DNA of 64,000 nucleotides from contig NZ_PDFK01000002.1 of assembly GCF_002845985.1 (NCBI RefSeq), forward strand, positions 558,001-622,000, written 5' to 3'. Made by a program: the position numbers and the translations under genes. How positions within the stretch are numbered: the stretch's first letter is position 1; every line of letters starts with the position of its first letter. The DNA comes from Lysinibacillus fusiformis. Lineage in GTDB: Bacteria; Bacillota; Bacilli; Bacillales_A; Planococcaceae. Below the pieces are notes generated by a model. The model was not told the DNA's origin and made no database searches. It saw only the letters and a list, made by a program, of their open reading frames with translations. This document shows positions 29,596 to 38,326 of the stretch, piece by piece.

Positions 29596-29943
29596 TTACT
29601 TATTGCCTTCGTCACCTTCATTGCTCGTCATTTCCTCTAATCTCGAAATGGTGTTAACTAAATGGTTATTGAAAATATCCTTTGCCACCCCAAGTAATTC
29701 ACCAATCATCGGATCACTTAAAGAATAGTAGACTTTTTTACCTTCCTTCACACCATAAACGATATTTTTGGCGCGTAATACACTTAATTGCTGAGAAACA
29801 GCAGAACCCTCTTTCTCTAAGCAATCTTGAATCTCATTGACACTTTTCTGACCTTCTACAAGGAGTTCCAGTATTCTAATGCGTAACGGATGTGCTAATG
29901 CTTTAAAAAAATCCGCCTTAAATTGTTGTAAACCCTCTTCCAT
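29596..29943 (-). CDS. ArsR/SmtB-family repressor of the SulP operon
   Basis: Small winged-helix DNA-binding protein of 115 aa from the ATG at 29943, preceded by GGAGGGTG. It has the HPLRIRILELL helix and the recognition helix region GSAVSQQLSVLRAKNIV of the family. The known metal sites are missing: no CxC in the recognition-side helix and no clear His/Asp set at the C-terminal helix. The only Cys is in EIQDCLEKEG. It may therefore sense something other than a metal. A perfect palindrome upstream of the gene is a likely autoregulatory operator. Confidence 0.87.
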   Translation of the reverse strand: MEEGLQQFKADFFKALAHPLRIRILELLVEGQKSVNEIQDCLEKEGSAVSQQLSVLRAKNIVYGVKEGKKVYYSLSDPMIGELLGVAKDIFNNHLVNTISRLEEMTSNEGDEGNK

Positions 29944-29965
29944 AAAAAACACCCTCCACATTACT

Positions 29966-29989
29966 ACATATTCAAATATTTGAATATGT
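29966..29989. promoter_or_regulatory. ArsR-type operator, perfect 24-bp palindrome
   Basis: ACATATTCAAATATTTGAATATGT reads the same on both strands and lies 22 bp before the ArsR start codon. ATTCAAATATTTGAAT-like palindromes are the usual binding sites of SmtB/ArsR repressors, so this is probably where the encoded repressor shuts off its own arsR-sulP transcript. Confidence 0.8.
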
Positions 29990-30031
29990 ATGATTGTAAG
30001 CCTGTATCGATTATTTTTCAATAGCTTCAAT

Positions 30032-30074
30032 AAAAAAAGAGCAAAACCAAGTGCTGATCACTCGTTTTTGCTCT
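30032..30074 (-). terminator. Terminator of the MFS gene
   Basis: AGAGCAAAACCAAGTG pairs with CACTCGTTTTTGCTCT (30038-30053 with 30059-30074), followed on the minus strand by seven T. It separates the MFS gene from arsR. Confidence 0.9.
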
Positions 30075-30089
30075 CTTCCTTGCCCACTA

Positions 30090-31268
30090 TTAATCTGCAA
30101 CGATATTATTCTTTTTTAAAGGATAATCATAAGTTAAACATGGAATAATAGCCAACAGCACAACGACCACTAAAGTTAATACAAGAGGTATCATGCCAAA
30201 TTGATCCACCATTATCCCACCGAATAATGGCCCAATCATCCGACCACCTGTCGCTGCACTATTGATAATGCCCTGATAGAATCCTTGTCGACCTTTTGGT
30301 GCGAGCTGATTCGCGATGGTTGGTAATGCTGGGGTATAGAACATTTCACCAAACGTTAAAACAAGCATCGCGGCTCCAAACATTTTAAAATCACTCGCAA
30401 AGGCGATGATTCCAAACGATAGGGCAATCAGAATTACACCAAATACGAGCTGACGCTTTAAATTGTTTTCCCATCTTTTCACAAGCGGTGCAATGAGTGG
30501 CTGACCTACAACTATAAGCAAACCATTTATTGTCCAAAGTAAACTATATTGCTTTAACCCTAAGCCTAAATCTTGAGTATAGGATGAAATAGTAGCACTC
30601 CATTGAGAATATGCAAGCCAACATAACACTGAGGATGCGCTAATAATTAACAAAGCATAGAATGGTGCTTTGTTAACAATTCGTTTACTTTCACTGACGA
30701 CATTTTTAGGGGCAATACTGCCTGCCTCTAAACGTTTAAATGTAAATAAAGCAATAAAAAAGAATAAAATATACATGCCTAAATTCACTTTAAAAACATA
30801 ATCAAATTGATAATCAGCCACTATACCCGCAAGAGCAGGGCCAACTGCAACACCAACATTCTGTGCCAAATAGATCGCATTAAAGGCTTTTCGTCCGCCC
30901 TCAGGCCATGCAGCCCCTGCTAATGCGAACATACTTGGAAAAACGATGCCCCCACTAAAGCCTAGTATCGTTAAAAACCACACATAATGTGGCCAACCAT
31001 GCCAAATTGTTAAGCCTATTAATGAAGCAATCGTTAGCAGGATGCCAAACATAATCGCCTTATAGCCACCGATTCTATCAAATAAGTAACCACCTAATAG
31101 ATTGCCCAATACTCCAGCAGCAGAGTTGAGCATTAAGACAAAACCAGCCATCGCTAAAGTTTTCCCTAAATAATCATGCATATATATGGCATTTAAAGGC
31201 CATAAAAAAGAGTTACCTGTTGTGTTCACAAGCATTCCAATAAGTAAAAACCAAACACGTTTTGGCAT
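30090..31268 (-). CDS. MFS transporter (YttB-like position)
   Basis: Major facilitator carrier of 392 aa with 12 predicted helices and the MFS loop motif GGYLFDRIGGYKA after helix 2, the mark of a drug/proton-type exporter. Substrate unknown. GGAGG precedes the ATG. B. subtilis also has an MFS gene (yttB) near leuS and ytqA, so orthology is possible, but the name is not given because MFS carriers are easily confused. It is a single gene with its own terminator. Confidence 0.85.
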   Translation of the reverse strand: MPKRVWFLLIGMLVNTTGNSFLWPLNAIYMHDYLGKTLAMAGFVLMLNSAAGVLGNLLGGYLFDRIGGYKAIMFGILLTIASLIGLTIWHGWPHYVWFLTILGFSGGIVFPSMFALAGAAWPEGGRKAFNAIYLAQNVGVAVGPALAGIVADYQFDYVFKVNLGMYILFFFIALFTFKRLEAGSIAPKNVVSESKRIVNKAPFYALLIISASSVLCWLAYSQWSATISSYTQDLGLGLKQYSLLWTINGLLIVVGQPLIAPLVKRWENNLKRQLVFGVILIALSFGIIAFASDFKMFGAAMLVLTFGEMFYTPALPTIANQLAPKGRQGFYQGIINSAATGGRMIGPLFGGIMVDQFGMIPLVLTLVVVVLLAIIPCLTYDYPLKKNNIVAD

Positions 31269-31504
31269 ATGATGACCTCCATTATTTCGCCTCTCTAAAT
31301 AGCTAGTTTATGCTGAAAACCTTAAAAGCACAAGAAAAATAATTTTACCCTTTTTACAAGTATGCCATCATACTTTAACTAAGTTTTAAAAGTCTTTTTC
31401 TTGTTTTCATTACAATTTTTCTTCATTGATGTAACGATCAAGCCCTTCCCCCATGACGGAACGAAAAGCACATGATAGAATAAAGCGTTAGAGGAGTGAA
31501 ATAA

Positions 31505-32461
31505 ATGACAGAAACGAATTTTCCTTTTCCTTCAGAAGGAAAAAGGTATTATACATGGAATCGCTATTTACGTGATCAATTCGGACATAAAGTATTTAAA
31601 GTCGCATTAGACGCAGGCTTTGATTGTCCAAACCGTGATGGCACAGTCGCTTTTGGTGGCTGTACATTTTGCAGTGCTGCAGGCTCTGGTGATTTTGCCG
31701 GTAATAAGGTAGATCCAATCGATGTACAATTTGCTGAAATCCGAGACAAAATGCATCAGAAATGGAAGGACGGCAAATATATGGCGTACTTCCAAGCCTA
31801 TACAAATACACATGCCCCACTGCCAGTTTTAAAGGAAAAATTTGAAGCTGCTTTAGCACAAGAAGGTGTTGTTGGTCTTTCCATTGCTACTCGCCCTGAT
31901 TGTTTGCCAGATGATGTCGTGGAATACTTAGCAGAGTTAAACGAGCGTACGTATTTATGGATTGAGCTTGGTCTTCAAACCGTGCATGAAAAAACAGCGA
32001 ATCTGATTAATCGTGCCCATGATTATGCAACCTATGTGGAAGGCGTTGAAAAATTGCGCAAGCACGGCATACGTGTTTGCTCACATATCATTAATGGCCT
32101 GCCTCTTGAAGACTATGACATGATGATGGAAACTGCTCGAGCAGTAGCACAGCTAGATGTCCAAGGCATAAAAATCCACTTACTACATCTACTAAAAGGG
32201 ACGCCAATGGTGAAGCAATATGAAAAAGGCATGTTAGAATTTTTAGATCAGGATGTCTATACAAAACTAGTAGCAGATCAATTAGAACTTCTCCCACCTG
32301 AAATGGTCATTCATCGTATTACCGGCGATGGACCGATTGATTTAATGATTGGACCAATGTGGAGCGTCAATAAATGGGAAGTATTGAATGGTATTGATGC
32401 CGAGCTTGAACGTCGTGGCAGCTGGCAAGGGAAGTTTTATAAGGCTGAGGTTACAAAATGA
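31505..32461 (+). CDS. ytqA: Radical SAM protein, TIGR01212/YtqA family
   Basis: Iron-sulfur enzyme of 318 aa. The cluster Cys residues sit in FDCPNRDGTVAFGGCTFC (C-x10-C-x2-C), the spaced variant typical of this family, rather than CxxxCxxC. A GLSIATRPDCLPD strand and WIELGLQTVHEKTA follow, as in Elp3-like radical SAM folds. The substrate of the family is not established. GAGGAGTG precedes the ATG. Its stop overlaps the ytqB start (ATGA), the same pair as in B. subtilis. Confidence 0.9.
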   Translation: MTETNFPFPSEGKRYYTWNRYLRDQFGHKVFKVALDAGFDCPNRDGTVAFGGCTFCSAAGSGDFAGNKVDPIDVQFAEIRDKMHQKWKDGKYMAYFQAYTNTHAPLPVLKEKFEAALAQEGVVGLSIATRPDCLPDDVVEYLAELNERTYLWIELGLQTVHEKTANLINRAHDYATYVEGVEKLRKHGIRVCSHIINGLPLEDYDMMMETARAVAQLDVQGIKIHLLHLLKGTPMVKQYEKGMLEFLDQDVYTKLVADQLELLPPEMVIHRITGDGPIDLMIGPMWSVNKWEVLNGIDAELERRGSWQGKFYKAEVTK

Positions 32462-33033
32462 AACTACAACGTGTTTTACAATATGCACAGCAGCTTTTAA
32501 AGGACAGTATAGATGAGGGAGATACGGTCGTCGATGCTACTGCTGGAAACGGTCATGATACATTGTTTCTAGCACAGCTTGTGGGGGATAATGGACAAGT
32601 TTATGCCTTTGATATTCAAAAAGAAGCGGTTGATGCAACACTCCTTCGCCTTTTAGATCACGGTTTAGAGCATCGTGCACTGGTCCTTAATAAAGGGCAT
32701 GAAGACGTAGCACAGTATGTACACAAGCCTGTAGCTGCAGCCATTTTCAACCTTGGCTATTTACCTGGCAGCAATCATGACATTATTACAAAGCCCGCTA
32801 CAACGACACAAGCTATTGAGGATTTACTAAAGCTTTTGAAGGTTGGCGGCCTAATCATTCTTGTTATTTATCATGGTCATCCTGGTGGTAGGGAAGAACG
32901 AGATACGGTCATGGACTATGTTAGTAGGCTTCCACAAAAACATGTACATGTCTTAAAATACGAGTTTCTCAATCAACAAAATGATCCACCTTTCGTTATT
33001 GCGTTAGAGAAAATGAAAGAATTTCCTATTTAA
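32458..33033 (+). CDS. ytqB: SAM-dependent methyltransferase, YtqB family
   Basis: Rossmann-fold methyltransferase of 191 aa with the SAM-binding motif VDATAGNGHDTLFLA near residue 25, the acidic end of strand 2 (AFDIQKEA) and FNLGYLPGSNH as motif IV. The family (rRNA_methylase, PF06962) is small and cytoplasmic. The substrate is not established. It is translationally coupled to the radical SAM gene, which suggests that both act in one modification pathway. Confidence 0.9.
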   Translation: MKLQRVLQYAQQLLKDSIDEGDTVVDATAGNGHDTLFLAQLVGDNGQVYAFDIQKEAVDATLLRLLDHGLEHRALVLNKGHEDVAQYVHKPVAAAIFNLGYLPGSNHDIITKPATTTQAIEDLLKLLKVGGLIILVIYHGHPGGREERDTVMDYVSRLPQKHVHVLKYEFLNQQNDPPFVIALEKMKEFPI

Positions 33034-33047
33034 TACATGACATGCAA

Positions 33048-33088
33048 AAGGCTATCTACTAGTTTAATAGAAACTAGTAGATAGCCTT
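33048..33088. terminator. Convergent terminator between ytqB and the AGCS gene
   Basis: A perfect 18-bp stem, AAGGCTATCTACTAGTTT with its complement, and a 5-base loop. T runs are weak on both sides, but the hairpin lies exactly between two converging genes. Confidence 0.75.
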
Positions 33089-33097
33089 CGTCATTTA

Positions 33098-34606
33098 CTA
33101 TTTATTTTTACGTTGCTCATTATAATCAACCCAGAAATCTGCACCCTTAATGCCTAGTTTACGAGGATCAAAGACAGGGTCTTTCCCCTCTTTTTTCTGT
33201 TTCTCGTAATCTTTTAATGCTACGATAGCTGGTTTCATAATAATTAAAATAGCAAGAACGTTAATCCAAACCATTAGTCCAAGACCCACATCTCCCATTG
33301 CCCAAGCTAGGTCAGACGTACGGACTGTACCATAAAAGGCAGCAACTAAAATGGCAATTTTCGCAATCCAAATGAAAATCTTCTCCGTGCTACCTCTGAA
33401 TAAATAGGCGACATTCGTTTCAGCAATATAGTAATAGGCCATAATTGTTGTAAAGGCAAAGAAGAATAACGCGATTGCTACGAATGGAGCTCCAAAACCA
33501 GGTAATGATGAATCAACTGCATATTGTGTATAAGCAGCACCTGCTTCAATACTTTTCGCAAATGTCATTTGCTCATCGCCTGCTAATCCGCCACTATTGA
33601 ATTCCCCAATATGGATAAATGGATCTGCTCCTTCAGCGGCCTTTTCATCATGTACATTGTACATACCTGTAAATAAAATCATAAATGCAGTAGCAGAACA
33701 AATTAATAATGTATCAATGTACACAGACGCCGCTTGTACTATCCCTTGTTTAGCAGGATGTGATACTTCCGCAGCAGCAGCAGGGTGCGCCCCTGTTCCT
33801 TGACCAGCTTCATTGGAATAGATGCCACGCTTCACTCCCCAAGCTATCGCAGAACCAATGATACCACCAAAAATCTCTTGTGCACCAAAGGCACTTGAGA
33901 AAATTAAAGCAAAGACTGCAGGTACCTCAGAAATATTCATAGCAATAATGATAATAGCCATAATAATGTATGCTAATGCCATGAACGGTACAATGATTTG
34001 GGCAGCATTCGCGATAGATTTAACTCCCCCAATAATAATAGCACCTAACAACACTACAATAATCAGTCCTGTAATCCATGTATCCAGACCAAAAGCGTTT
34101 TCAACAGCTCCTGCAATGGCGTTAGACTGCACACCTGGCATTAAAATTAGCATTGCAATCAACGCAGCTACAGCAAAAATAACTGCAAACCATTTTTGAC
34201 CCATTCCCTTTTCTATGTAAAAGGCTGGTCCACCACGATATTCCGTATCTTTTTCTTCTTTATAGATTTGTGCTAATGTTGACTCTACATATGCGGTAGC
34301 CGCACCAATGAAAGCGATTGCCCACATCCAAAAGACAGCACCAGGTCCCCCCATCCCAATTGCAGTTGCAGTACCAGCAATATTACCAGTACCTACACGG
34401 CCTGATAATGCAATCGACATTGCTTGGAAAGATGAAATCCCCTTTTCCGATTTCTCCCCTTTAAACATTAAAACAAACATGTCTTTAATGTGTCTAACTT
34501 GTAGAAATCTTGTGATGATTGAGAAAAAAAGTCCAATCAATAAAATACCATAAATAAACCACGGACCCCATAAAATGCCATTCAACTTACCAACGATTAC
34601 CTCCAT
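33098..34606 (-). CDS. Sodium:alanine (AGCS-family) symporter
   Basis: Amino-acid/sodium symporter of 502 aa with about eleven helices. Family marks are SIALSGRVGTGNIAGTATAIGMGGPGAVFWMW and the GVKRGIYSNEAGQGTGAHPAAAAEVSHPAKQG segment, which carry ion and substrate contacts. The start at 34606 has GGAGGGG upstream. The substrate is probably alanine or glycine, as in the characterised AgcS. It is a single leftward gene between two hairpins. Confidence 0.92.
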   Translation of the reverse strand: MEVIVGKLNGILWGPWFIYGILLIGLFFSIITRFLQVRHIKDMFVLMFKGEKSEKGISSFQAMSIALSGRVGTGNIAGTATAIGMGGPGAVFWMWAIAFIGAATAYVESTLAQIYKEEKDTEYRGGPAFYIEKGMGQKWFAVIFAVAALIAMLILMPGVQSNAIAGAVENAFGLDTWITGLIIVVLLGAIIIGGVKSIANAAQIIVPFMALAYIIMAIIIIAMNISEVPAVFALIFSSAFGAQEIFGGIIGSAIAWGVKRGIYSNEAGQGTGAHPAAAAEVSHPAKQGIVQAASVYIDTLLICSATAFMILFTGMYNVHDEKAAEGADPFIHIGEFNSGGLAGDEQMTFAKSIEAGAAYTQYAVDSSLPGFGAPFVAIALFFFAFTTIMAYYYIAETNVAYLFRGSTEKIFIWIAKIAILVAAFYGTVRTSDLAWAMGDVGLGLMVWINVLAILIIMKPAIVALKDYEKQKKEGKDPVFDPRKLGIKGADFWVDYNEQRKNK

Positions 34607-34733
34607 TATACCCCTCCAATTTGAAAATACCATACTTTAAGTCATTATAGTATTACACTTTTCTGAAAATTACAATATTATATTTAAGTAACAATATTTA
34701 AGTAAGTCTTCTAGTAAATGGAAGGGATAAAAC

Positions 34734-35540
34734 CTATTTAATGATATAACCGATTCTTCGAAGAGCATTATTAATAAAATCACGAATATACATAAAAATC
34801 TCTTCTCGTTCTACTTCGTGAAATAAATTGTGATAGCAATTTGCCCATTCTTTAAATTGAAACTCTGTAAACTCTTGTTGATGGAGCCAGTTTCGAGTTT
34901 GCCGTGTTTCCGTAATTTTATCTTTCTCAGCTGTCATAATGAGCATAGGCATATTCGGAAATTCACCTTTTGGAAGCATCACTAAATTTTTCATCATCTG
35001 CTGAAGCTCTCGATACCATTTCACTGAAACGACTGACATGAATGGTACCTCATCTTTCATTTCGTCCCTACCTTCAACATTGCGTGTAAGGTTCTCATAT
35101 GAAATATTGTGAGTCATTTTAACATTTGCAGTCAATGCACTTAGACTCGTTAAAGCATTTGATAATTTACCTGGTAAAAGCTTTAATTGCAGCCACGGTG
35201 ATGTCAAAATAATCCCTGCACATTCATATTGCTTCTTTTGCATTGTGTGAAGAACTAACGTTGCTCCAAGCCCATGTCCTATTACAAAAGTTGGTAAATT
35301 ATATGAAAAAGCATTCTCAATCAGATTTCTTGTATATTTATTGTACAATTTGAAGTCCTCATCATGGACACGAGCAAACCTTGCATTCACGCCATGATTA
35401 GGTAAATCTCCCATGACTATGTGGAAGCCTTCCAATCTTAATTTCTCTATCAGCCATGCATACCATCGGTGATTTTCATATGCACCATGAACTATAGCAA
35501 TCACAGCCTTTGCTTGTCCTTCAGCTTCCCATTTCCACAT
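34734..35540 (-). CDS. ytpA: Alpha/beta hydrolase-fold protein, YtpA-like, nucleophile missing
   Basis: A 268-aa alpha/beta-hydrolase of the YtpA (lysophospholipase-like) group, recognised by MWKWEAEG at the start, VMGDLPNHG and the EWANCYHNLFHEVEREE end with the acid/His region. In B. subtilis ytpA is needed for bacilysocin synthesis and likewise lies beside ytoA. The nucleophile elbow, normally GHSMG, reads GHGLG (Gly at residue 90). The Ser is absent, so hydrolysis by the usual mechanism should not be possible. The frame is otherwise intact. The protein may be a pseudoenzyme or a recently inactivated copy. Confidence 0.82.
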   Translation of the reverse strand: MWKWEAEGQAKAVIAIVHGAYENHRWYAWLIEKLRLEGFHIVMGDLPNHGVNARFARVHDEDFKLYNKYTRNLIENAFSYNLPTFVIGHGLGATLVLHTMQKKQYECAGIILTSPWLQLKLLPGKLSNALTSLSALTANVKMTHNISYENLTRNVEGRDEMKDEVPFMSVVSVKWYRELQQMMKNLVMLPKGEFPNMPMLIMTAEKDKITETRQTRNWLHQQEFTEFQFKEWANCYHNLFHEVEREEIFMYIRDFINNALRRIGYIIK

Positions 35541-35674
35541 TCACATAGTCCTCCTAAAAAATAATTACACATTGATTATATCGAAATAAATAGCTCATTT
35601 TAATTTTATATTTCCATAAAGTTGCGTATTTGATACGATAATACTACATTATAGAAAGAATTGAGGCGATTTTC

Positions 35675-36187
35675 ATGATTTATCCATTTAAAGATAAAAT
35701 GCCAAAGATCGATCCATCTGTCTTCATTGCTGATTACGCAACTGTTACGGGCGACGTAACAATTGGTGCTGAAACAACCATTTGGTTTAATACGGTCATT
35801 CGTGGTGATGTTTCCCCAACCATTATTGGGAAACGTGTCAGTATCCAAGATCTTTGTTGCTTACATCAAAGCCCAAAATTTCCGCTAATTATTGAAGATG
35901 AGGTAACAGTTGGACACCAAGTCACTTTACATAGCTGTACAATTCGCAAAAATGCTTTAATTGGTATGGGCTCCATTATATTAGACGGGGCAGAGATTGG
36001 AGAGGGTGCATTTATTGGGGCAGGAAGCCTAGTACCTCCTGGTAAAGTCATTCCTCCGAATAGTTTAGCATTAGGTCGTCCGGCAAAAGTAGTCCGTGAA
36101 TTAAATGCAGAAGATAAAGAGGATATGGAACGTATCGTGCGCGAATATGCAGAAAAAGGACAATATTATAAATCCCTTCAGAAGTAA
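35675..36187 (+). CDS. ytoA: Gamma-class carbonic anhydrase-like protein, YtoA
   Basis: Left-handed beta-helix protein of 170 aa made of hexapeptide repeats, with the gamma-CA hallmarks VIRGD, CCLHQSP and VGHQVTLHSC. The three His residues in the latter two are the expected zinc ligands, at the interface of a trimer. The C-terminal helix begins around NAEDKEDMERIVREY. Catalytic activity is not certain for this subgroup. The gene diverges from ytpA, as in B. subtilis. Confidence 0.9.
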   Translation: MIYPFKDKMPKIDPSVFIADYATVTGDVTIGAETTIWFNTVIRGDVSPTIIGKRVSIQDLCCLHQSPKFPLIIEDEVTVGHQVTLHSCTIRKNALIGMGSIILDGAEIGEGAFIGAGSLVPPGKVIPPNSLALGRPAKVVRELNAEDKEDMERIVREYAEKGQYYKSLQK

Positions 36188-36225
36188 ACAATATACACAA
36201 AAATTCAATATTAACGAAAAAAATA

Positions 36226-36316
36226 CCTCGCATTTCCGTGTAACCAAAATGTTCACGGATCGTAGCGAGGGATTTTTTGTAAAACAAAGGGGACAATATT
36301 GCCCCTTTCCTTTTTA
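36226..36316 (+). terminator. Two successive terminators after ytoA
   Basis: The first hairpin pairs CCTCGC with GCGAGG, with an inner CCGTG/CACGG, followed by ATTTTTT (36226-36278). The second pairs AAAGGGG with CCCCTTT, followed by CCTTTTT (36286-36316). Together they isolate ytoA from metK, which converges on it. Confidence 0.85.
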
Positions 36317-36364
36317 ATACATTAGAATAATTTTCTAATGTCTTCATTACTTTAGCTCAATAGT

Positions 36365-37561
36365 TTATAGATGTGCCTTTTCTCGTAGAGCATCTGCTTT
36401 ATCGATTTGTTCCCATGGTACATTTAAATCTGTACGACCAAAATGACCATAAGCTGCCGTTTGTTTATAAATCGGACGACGTAAATCTAGCATTTTAATA
36501 ATACCTGCTGGACGTAAATCAAATAGCTCACGTACCCACTCTACGATTGCGCTTTCTTTCACTTTACCTGTACCAAATGTGTCAACCGCAATGGAAACTG
36601 GTTGAGCCACACCAATCGCATAGGCAAGTTGTACCTCAGCGCGTTCTGCCAAGCCAGCTGCTACAATGTTTTTTGCTACATAACGTGCCGCATAAGCCGC
36701 TGAACGGTCTACCTTTGTTGCATCCTTACCAGAGAATGCGCCACCACCGTGACGTGCATAACCACCGTATGTATCAACAATGATTTTACGTCCTGTTAAA
36801 CCAGCGTCCCCTTTAGGTCCACCGATAACAAAACGGCCAGTCGGGTTAATAAAGTATTTCGTGTTTGCATCTAATAATTCACTTGGCACAACGGGTGCAA
36901 TAACAAATTCTTTCAGATCAGCTTGAATTTGTTCAAGTGTTGCTTCTTCATCATGTTGTGTTGAAATAACAATTGTATCCACTCGCACAGGTACATTATT
37001 GTCATCATATTCAATCGTTACTTGTGTTTTTCCATCAGGACGTAAATACGCTAATTCACCTGATTTACGAACTTCTGTTAATCGGCGTGCTAATTTATGT
37101 GCTAAGCTGATTGGCAATGGCATTAGTTCAGGTGTTTCATTACATGCATAACCAAACATTAGACCTTGGTCACCAGCACCAATTGCTTCAATATCAGCAT
37201 CTGTCATAGAGCCTTCACGAGCCTCTAAAGCTTGGTCAACACCTTGTGCAATATCAGGCGATTGTTCGCCAATAGCTACAAGCACCGCTAGATTTTCAGC
37301 ATCAAAGCCATATTTACCACGTGTATAGCCAATTTCTGCTACAGTATCACGAACGATACCTTTAATATCAACGTAAGTAGAAGTAGTTATTTCTCCTGCT
37401 ACTAATACTAATCCTGTTGTGACAGTTGTTTCACACGCTACACGTGCATTTGGATCTTCTGCTAAAATAGCATCTAAAATGGCATCCGAGATTTGGTCAC
37501 AAATCTTATCTGGATGTCCTTCTGTTACACTCTCTGATGTAAACAGTCGACGGTTTGTCAT
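36365..37561 (-). CDS. metK: S-adenosylmethionine synthetase
   Basis: Makes SAM from methionine and ATP. The 398 aa have the usual three-domain layout with [21 protein letters not shown] near the start, the [12 protein letters not shown] hexapeptide-like ATP loop and the [22 protein letters not shown] phosphate-binding stretch. AGGAGG precedes the ATG. A SAM-I riboswitch in the 5' leader provides feedback by its own product. pckA diverges upstream, as in B. subtilis. Confidence 0.97.
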   Translation of the reverse strand: MTNRRLFTSESVTEGHPDKICDQISDAILDAILAEDPNARVACETTVTTGLVLVAGEITTSTYVDIKGIVRDTVAEIGYTRGKYGFDAENLAVLVAIGEQSPDIAQGVDQALEAREGSMTDADIEAIGAGDQGLMFGYACNETPELMPLPISLAHKLARRLTEVRKSGELAYLRPDGKTQVTIEYDDNNVPVRVDTIVISTQHDEEATLEQIQADLKEFVIAPVVPSELLDANTKYFINPTGRFVIGGPKGDAGLTGRKIIVDTYGGYARHGGGAFSGKDATKVDRSAAYAARYVAKNIVAAGLAERAEVQLAYAIGVAQPVSIAVDTFGTGKVKESAIVEWVRELFDLRPAGIIKMLDLRRPIYKQTAAYGHFGRTDLNVPWEQIDKADALREKAHL

Positions 37562-37602
37562 TTGGTTTTCCTCCTATTACTCTTACAAAAAGTAGTTGTG
37601 TA

Positions 37603-37630
37603 TGAATACGGTACTCATTACCCATGTCAA
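37603..37630 (-). promoter_or_regulatory. Possible second promoter of metK, downstream of the riboswitch
   Basis: On the minus strand TTGACA (37630-37625) and TATTCA (37608-37603) are separated by 16 bases, inside the roughly 200-base stretch between riboswitch terminator and metK. The -35 is perfect and the -10 is weak. If used, it would give metK transcripts that escape SAM control. Confidence 0.3.
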
Positions 37631-37756
37631 GTCCGCTCCTAAGGATTGAACTCTCAAGCCGTTACTGCTGCTTTTAACACGAGGATTTCGAAAGATCTGT
37701 CATTATAATAAGGAAAGAACTACATATACTTACCTTTACATTCTTTTTTAGCAATA

Positions 37757-37937
37757 AAAAAATCCTTTACTCACGTTACTGCACATGAGGAAAGGAATAA
37801 TGACTTCGTAACCTTTCACTCTTATCGTTCAAGGGATGTTCCCTTGCATCAGGTTGGCACCAACGCATGATGTGAAATAAAACATGCAGGTTGCCGGGTT
37901 TCACAGGGCCTGACCCTCCACCAGCTCGGGATAAGAG
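37757..37937 (-). promoter_or_regulatory. SAM-I (S-box) riboswitch with terminator
   Basis: On the minus strand the aptamer (37937-37819) starts and ends with the P1 arms CTCTTATC and GATAAGAG. It contains the conserved GAGCTGGTGGAGGG, GGCCCTGTGAAACCCGGCAACC and GGTGCCAACC blocks. The expression platform is a TCCTTTCCTCA hairpin (37763-37796) followed by a long T run. SAM binding should favour this terminator and lower metK expression. Confidence 0.97.
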
Positions 37938-38230
37938 TATCCGTTCAATTTCATGTTACTGAAAAGGTTGAACGTTGTCAAATATTTTCTTATGTATTAC
38001 TGTATAGAAAGGAAGGAACTGATTACACAAAAACTTTTCATACTTGGATGATGATGTAAATAGAAGCAAATTAATCCCTACAACATACCTAGCTACTTGT
38101 GGTAACATATGTGTGGCTCAATTTTTGCGCCTAATTACAGTAGGATTGATCGGATTCTACTCGAAAAACATTATTTTTTGTCAGTTTATTGAAAAGTGAT
38201 AAAAACTCTAAAATAATTTCTTAATTAGTA

Positions 38231-38258
38231 TAGATTATTTAAGCAATTGTGTTATACT
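38231..38258 (+). promoter_or_regulatory. Predicted promoter of pckA
   Basis: TAGATT and TATACT boxes separated by 16 bases, about 70 bp before the pckA start. The -35 is poor, which suits a regulated gluconeogenic gene. The remaining bases from 37938 to 38230 show no other recognisable element. Confidence 0.45.
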
Positions 38259-38326
38259 ATTTTTGAAATTAAGAAAAAATCCCTCTAAATCAAGGGAATA
38301 CTATAAAAAAGGATGGTATTTAATCG

